Shown here piece after piece: positions 60,386 through 64,000 of a DNA stretch of 64,000 nucleotides. The stretch lies in the NCBI RefSeq assembly GCF_033958435.1, contig NC_134137.1:255610501-255674500 (forward strand), given 5' to 3'. The position numbers and the translations under genes are program-made. Source of the DNA: Carettochelys insculpta (Eukaryota; Chordata; Testudines; Carettochelyidae). Position 1 is the first letter of the stretch. Each line of letters starts with the position of its first letter. A model generated the notes under the pieces. It searched no databases. It was not told the DNA's origin and saw nothing but the letters and a program-made list of their open reading frames with translations.

Positions 60386-62530
60386 GGCTGTGGCCACACT
60401 AGTAAAGGATTTTGAAAGGGTAAATCCCAATCCACAATTTCGAAGAGAGTGATTTCAATATGGGGTGACTACACGCAAAGTGCAGCTCAACGTTGCGATT
60501 GGCAAAGTCAAAATGACACCCCCCGCCCCCAAAACCCTCTTTTGAAATGGCGTGGCTACACAGCACACAGCCTCCTTTCGAAAGAAAGAGACGGGAAATG
60601 CCACAGGAAGGGCGGAATGGCCAACAAGCCCTTCCTGGAGCACAAGCCAGCCGCCCTCCCAAACACACCCCCCACCAATGCACATGCTGAGGGCTCAGGC
60701 TGTGTGCAGCATGCATCCTCCAGCACAGCACCTTGCTCAGCCCCAACACCACAGCGCGTCATGGACCCACAGCACCTCCAGGACGAGGACATTGTGTACA
60801 TCATGGCCATCTTGATGGCTGTCTTCGCTGCAATCCAGCTCAGGCTCCAGACTGCCTGCCACATGGCTGGCTTCCTGCAAGCCTCCCCTCCTGCCACAGT
60901 AAACCCGGAGCACCCTCTTCCCTGGGCCCACTGTCGTCTCTAGTGGGAGAATGGTGGGACTGTATAGTGATGGAGAAGTGGAACGGTGAGCAGTGGCTCT
61001 GAAATTTTGGGATGACCAAGGCCCCCTATATGGAGCTGCGCCAGTGGCTGGCACCAGCACTACACCACCAGCACACATGCATGTGGCCTGTGCTCCTCCT
61101 GGAGTAAAGGGTGGCTATCAGCATCTAGAAGAGGGACACCCCGGACAAAAACCACTTGGTCGGCCACCAGTTCGGGATGGGGAAGGCCACCGTTGGGGTT
61201 GTCCTTCTGGAAGTAAGTGAGCCAGGGTCATGCAGCCATGACGGATGCCGAGTACATGTGTGGGTCCCCGGGGAGTGAGGGGAGTCGAGTCCCAGGGCCA
61301 TACCACCGAGAGCCAGGACGACTACAACAAATGGCTCAACCAAACCCCGAACATGGTGGAACAGGTGTTCAGACACCTGAAGGTGCACTTCAGGTGACTG
61401 CTCACATGCCTGGATATGGGCTTCCACAGCCTGTCTGTGGTTGTGGGCACATGCTGTGCTCTCCACAATCTCGTGGAGAGCAAGTACGAGCGCTTCGTGC
61501 TATGCTGGGCCGCTAAGGCCGTGCTGCTGTACGAGCAGCTGGATGAGGTCCTGTGCCGCAAGGCACACTGGGATGGGGTGCACATGCAGGAGGCCCACCG
61601 GCAGGCTTCGCCTGGGGCTCCCCTGACCCACCCCCCACCCGTGCTGCACAGCTCACCCCCAGCTCCCCCTGCAACCCATCCCCAGCCTACACCACACAAT
61701 CCCCCCTCCACACGCACGTCCCTCACCATCCCCACCTGAAGCTTAACACAGATATTGTTCAAATAAAGTTAACTGTTTCTTGTTCAAACAGACTGAAATC
61801 TTAATGCAACTATGTACATGGGGGCGAGGAGAACTATGTACACAGGGGGCAGGGAGGGAGCTTCACTCGTCCATAGGGGTGGGGGGACAGGAGTCACAGT
61901 GCCCCGGGAGCCACAACTGCCCTGAGTCTGCGGTCCTCTGCGGGGCTGGGGCGGCACCAGGACTATGGGTAGGTACAAACGCAGTGGGGGTGCAGAGACC
62001 TCGGGCTCACCGGGGAGGTGGAGCCATGGCTGGGGTAGCGCACCAGCTTGCAGCCTGCAGCCATCACCCCCCAGCTCCTCCTTTTTGGCTGTGGTCAGGC
62101 GGGGTGGGAGCAGGGCAGCAGGTGGGGCCACCGATGGAGCGGGTGGCTGGGTCAAGGTACCCCGTCCACCCAGTCCCAGGCCACCTGCTCCATCGACAGC
62201 CACTCCCGCAGGAGGCGGTTTTGCTTCCACCAGCCCTGGCTGCTGGCTACTGTGTCTCTATGATCCGGAGGGGGTGGGGTGGTACCACAGAGGACTCGTA
62301 ATTTCGAAATGGCAGCCAGGGGAGAGGCTGCACACGTTACGCATGTTTCCTTTCCAAATAAGGCACTGTTTCCAAGACGGGAGTGGAACAACACTTTCGA
62401 AATAACTGCCTTTTCATTTCAAAGTTAATTTTGAAGTTAGCAATTTGCGTGTAGTCACTCAGCTCCTTGTTTCAAAATCGCCTCTCCTTTTGAGGACACA
62501 TTTGAAATTACGTCCTATCGTGGTCACAGC
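60386..62530 (+). mobile_element. PIF/Harbinger DNA transposon (internally deleted)
   Basis: A GC-rich 2.1-kb block bounded by GGCTGTGGCCACACTAG (left) and CTATCGTGGTCACAGCC (right), with TTTCGAA-rich subterminal regions and a shared GTGACTACACGC/GCGTGTAGTCAC inverted pair. It encodes pieces of a Harbinger transposase on the plus strand. The opposite-strand frames in this block are GC-composition artefacts. The end GGCTGTGGCCACACTAG resembles the GGCCGTGTCTACACTAG ends of the palindromic MITEs in this window. Confidence 0.75.
60761..61740 (+). pseudogene. Harbinger transposase remnant
   Basis: Harbinger transposases are DDE-type enzymes. Three segments in three frames are readable. Segment A starts at a plausible Met at 60761 (MDPQHLQDEDIVYIMAILMA). 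Segment B, from 60952, reads WWDCIVMEKWNGEQWL, stop, MTKAPYMELRQWLAPALHHQ, stop, RVAISI, stop, KRDTPDKNHLVGHQFGMGKA and TVGVVLLEV; this matches the family's N-terminal helix-turn-helix region. Segment C, from 61317, reads DDYNKWLNQTPNMVEQVFRH, then a stop, then MGFHSLSVVVGTCCALHNLV, the family's C-terminal helix. The segment that should carry the first two catalytic Asp residues is missing between about 61210 and 61317. The enzyme is inactive. Confidence 0.8.
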
Positions 62531-63758
62531 CAGAGAGATGATAAACATGGGTGTAAAACAAAATGTTACCAAAAGAACATATTATAAATCATCATCTCTG
62601 TGTCTTTATGATTTGTCTATCATGTCTATGTAAAAAGTAAGATCTTCAAAGCAAGGACTCTTATTCATGCATTTGCAGAGCAGACGACACAGTACCCTGA
62701 TCTTGCATGTGGTTCCTATGTGTTCCTGTCATGCAAATAACAAACAAACAGCAAGGAGAAACCAGTAAAGCAGGTATACTGTAACAGATATAGCACTAGA
62801 AATGCAAGTTAAACAAGAATGAAATGTGAAAAAGGATAACAGTGGCTGGATTTAAATCAGAGTGATTTAAATCACCAATTTTAATAATTTAGATTAGCAA
62901 GTAAGAAACTTTGACTTAGCTCATCTATTTTAATCATGATTTGCATTTCCTACTTTTTCCATTACCTTCCTAAAAATGCTGATCCTCATTTGTTATTAAA
63001 ATATGTTGAAAACTAAATACAGCCTTCACATTAAATGTGGTGCTTCTTTCTGCTAGTAAGACTATGCCATAATACATTCAAGCAACTATGTAGCTTAACT
63101 TACATTTATTCAGTCTTCAGGGGGGTTTTCTGTTAGAAAATGATATGTTTATTTACTAATATTATACTTCAATTTTTACTTATGGTTTGTATCAATCTTA
63201 TTTGTCTGGAAATTCCATTAAAAAGAACAAAGAACATTTTAATTTTGTACTGAATAAAACTACAAATGTTGGATTCAATAGTTTCAGTGTAGGATTTGCA
63301 TTTCAAACTTACTGATTTATTAAACAAAGGAAGTATCTGTAATTCTGAAGTAAACTCTTTTTTTTGGACACCATGACCTATAAAATTTTAGAACCAATAT
63401 ATCTGATTCTCTCATACCTAGGTTTTATTCATAAATTTTCAAACTTCAAACTTGCTTCTTACACAACAGTCACCGAACATAAAAATGAAAAAAGCATTCT
63501 CTGCACCAGCAGAAGAAATTACTGCTGGCAAAAGCTGCTTCAGTACATCAGCCAACTCCAATTCCAGATGCTCAGTGACATCTATCAGTTCAGTAAGTTC
63601 TTTAAAATGTAGCAGAAAACATTCTGACTTTTTTCCAGCTTTGAACACAATTATGGCCAATATATGCAAAATTATCACATGGATTGAAAAAACTGTCAGT
63701 ACATGAGTCTGGCATAAAGGCACCATGAATATGATGTTAACTTCTGGGGACTACAATA

Positions 63759-63846
63759 ACTTCTGACAAAGTGCGTCTTCGCCCATGAAAGCTTATGCTC
63801 CAGAATATGTTAGTCCATAAGGTGCCACAGGACTTCTTGTTGTTTT
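63759..63846 (-). mobile_element. SINE 3' part, minus strand
   Basis: ACTTCTGACAAAGTGCGTCT, CATGAAAGCTTATGCTCCAG and GTTAGTCCATAAGGTGCCAC, then AGGACTTCTTGTTGTTTT, is the reverse complement of the turtle SINE 3' half. The tRNA-like head is absent, so the copy is truncated. Confidence 0.75.
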
Positions 63847-64000
63847 CAACCTGTGCGTTTTTCTGCGAGGCCAGGGGACAGAAATAAGTGGCCAGGGATT
63901 TTTGAAGGAGATCAATTTATGAGGCAAGATTAAAGAGCTAAATGTGTATAGCTTTATTAAGACAATTATGCTGTGGAAACAAATTATTTACCTTTTAGCA

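Larger units (their letters stand above)
43601..64000 (-). other. AEBP2: AEBP2 intron upstream of the zinc finger 1 exon (partial)
   Basis: At least 20.4 kb of intron. No GC-rich first coding exon or CpG-island promoter is visible; the only GC-rich block (60.4-62.4 kb) is a transposon. Contents include two hAT-like elements (44745-45161; 51801-52490 with a nested MITE), an old DIRS recombinase fragment (about 46750-47400), SINEs (49200-49413, 51300-51495, 55317-55394, 63759-63846), a CR1 3' end (about 57630-58050), palindromic elements (55718-56627, 57045-57412, 58105-58215) and the Harbinger element. About 47400-49200, 49900-51270, 53100-55300, 58300-60380 and 62540-63750 show nothing I can name. 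Confidence 0.75.

Noticed and set aside
60385..62405. Many long overlapping open frames on both strands
   Set aside because: GC-rich transposon DNA has few stop codons by composition. Only the plus-strand pieces with Harbinger transposase motifs are supported, and those are broken.
1..64000. CRISPR arrays, operons, bacterial toxin or defence genes
   Set aside because: No regularly spaced identical repeats and no closely packed long genes. The splicing, SINEs and LINEs show nuclear animal DNA.

Overview
This is vertebrate intronic and exonic DNA, most likely from a turtle. The evidence is the long AT-rich non-coding stretches, spliced exons of a conserved animal gene, a tRNA-derived SINE with a CR1-like tail, a second SINE family of the kind common in turtle genomes, CR1 LINE 3' ends, DIRS-type retrotransposons and many palindromic DNA-transposon derivatives. 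I see no prokaryotic gene organisation.

The only host gene I can support is AEBP2, the zinc-finger cofactor of Polycomb repressive complex 2. It is on the minus strand. Four consecutive coding exons are visible: 43393-43600 (zinc finger 1), 37990-38097 (zinc finger 2), 25383-25569 (zinc finger 3 and a basic segment) and 11959-12083 (start of the C-terminal region). All splice phases agree. The GC-rich first exon and the last C-terminal exons are not recognisable here and probably lie beyond the two window edges. Essentially the whole window is therefore the middle of one large gene, with introns of about 5.3, 12.4 and 13.3 kb between the visible exons, at least 20 kb upstream and at least 12 kb downstream.

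The introns are full of mobile DNA. The most complete element is a decayed DIRS (tyrosine-recombinase) retrotransposon at 19481-24996. It keeps its split inverted terminal repeats and an internal complementary region that joins copies of both ends. The reverse transcriptase and recombinase are broken at catalytic positions. Other DIRS pieces lie at 1-779, about 15560-16411 and about 46750-47400, and all are in the same orientation as AEBP2.

An internally deleted PIF/Harbinger transposon lies at about 60386-62530. Several MITE-like families share a 'GTCTACAC' terminal signature. They include near-palindromic units of about 380-425 bp at 10919-11344, 12199-12609 and 51867-52242, the last nested inside an older hAT-like element. 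Two SINE pairs are joined tail to tail, and one junction is a perfect 50-bp palindrome.

I found no new gene system. The observations most worth a second look are the preserved DIRS architecture, the SINE junction palindromes, the palindromic MITE family with its possible Harbinger relationship, and the unusual splice donor after the first AEBP2 exon seen here.
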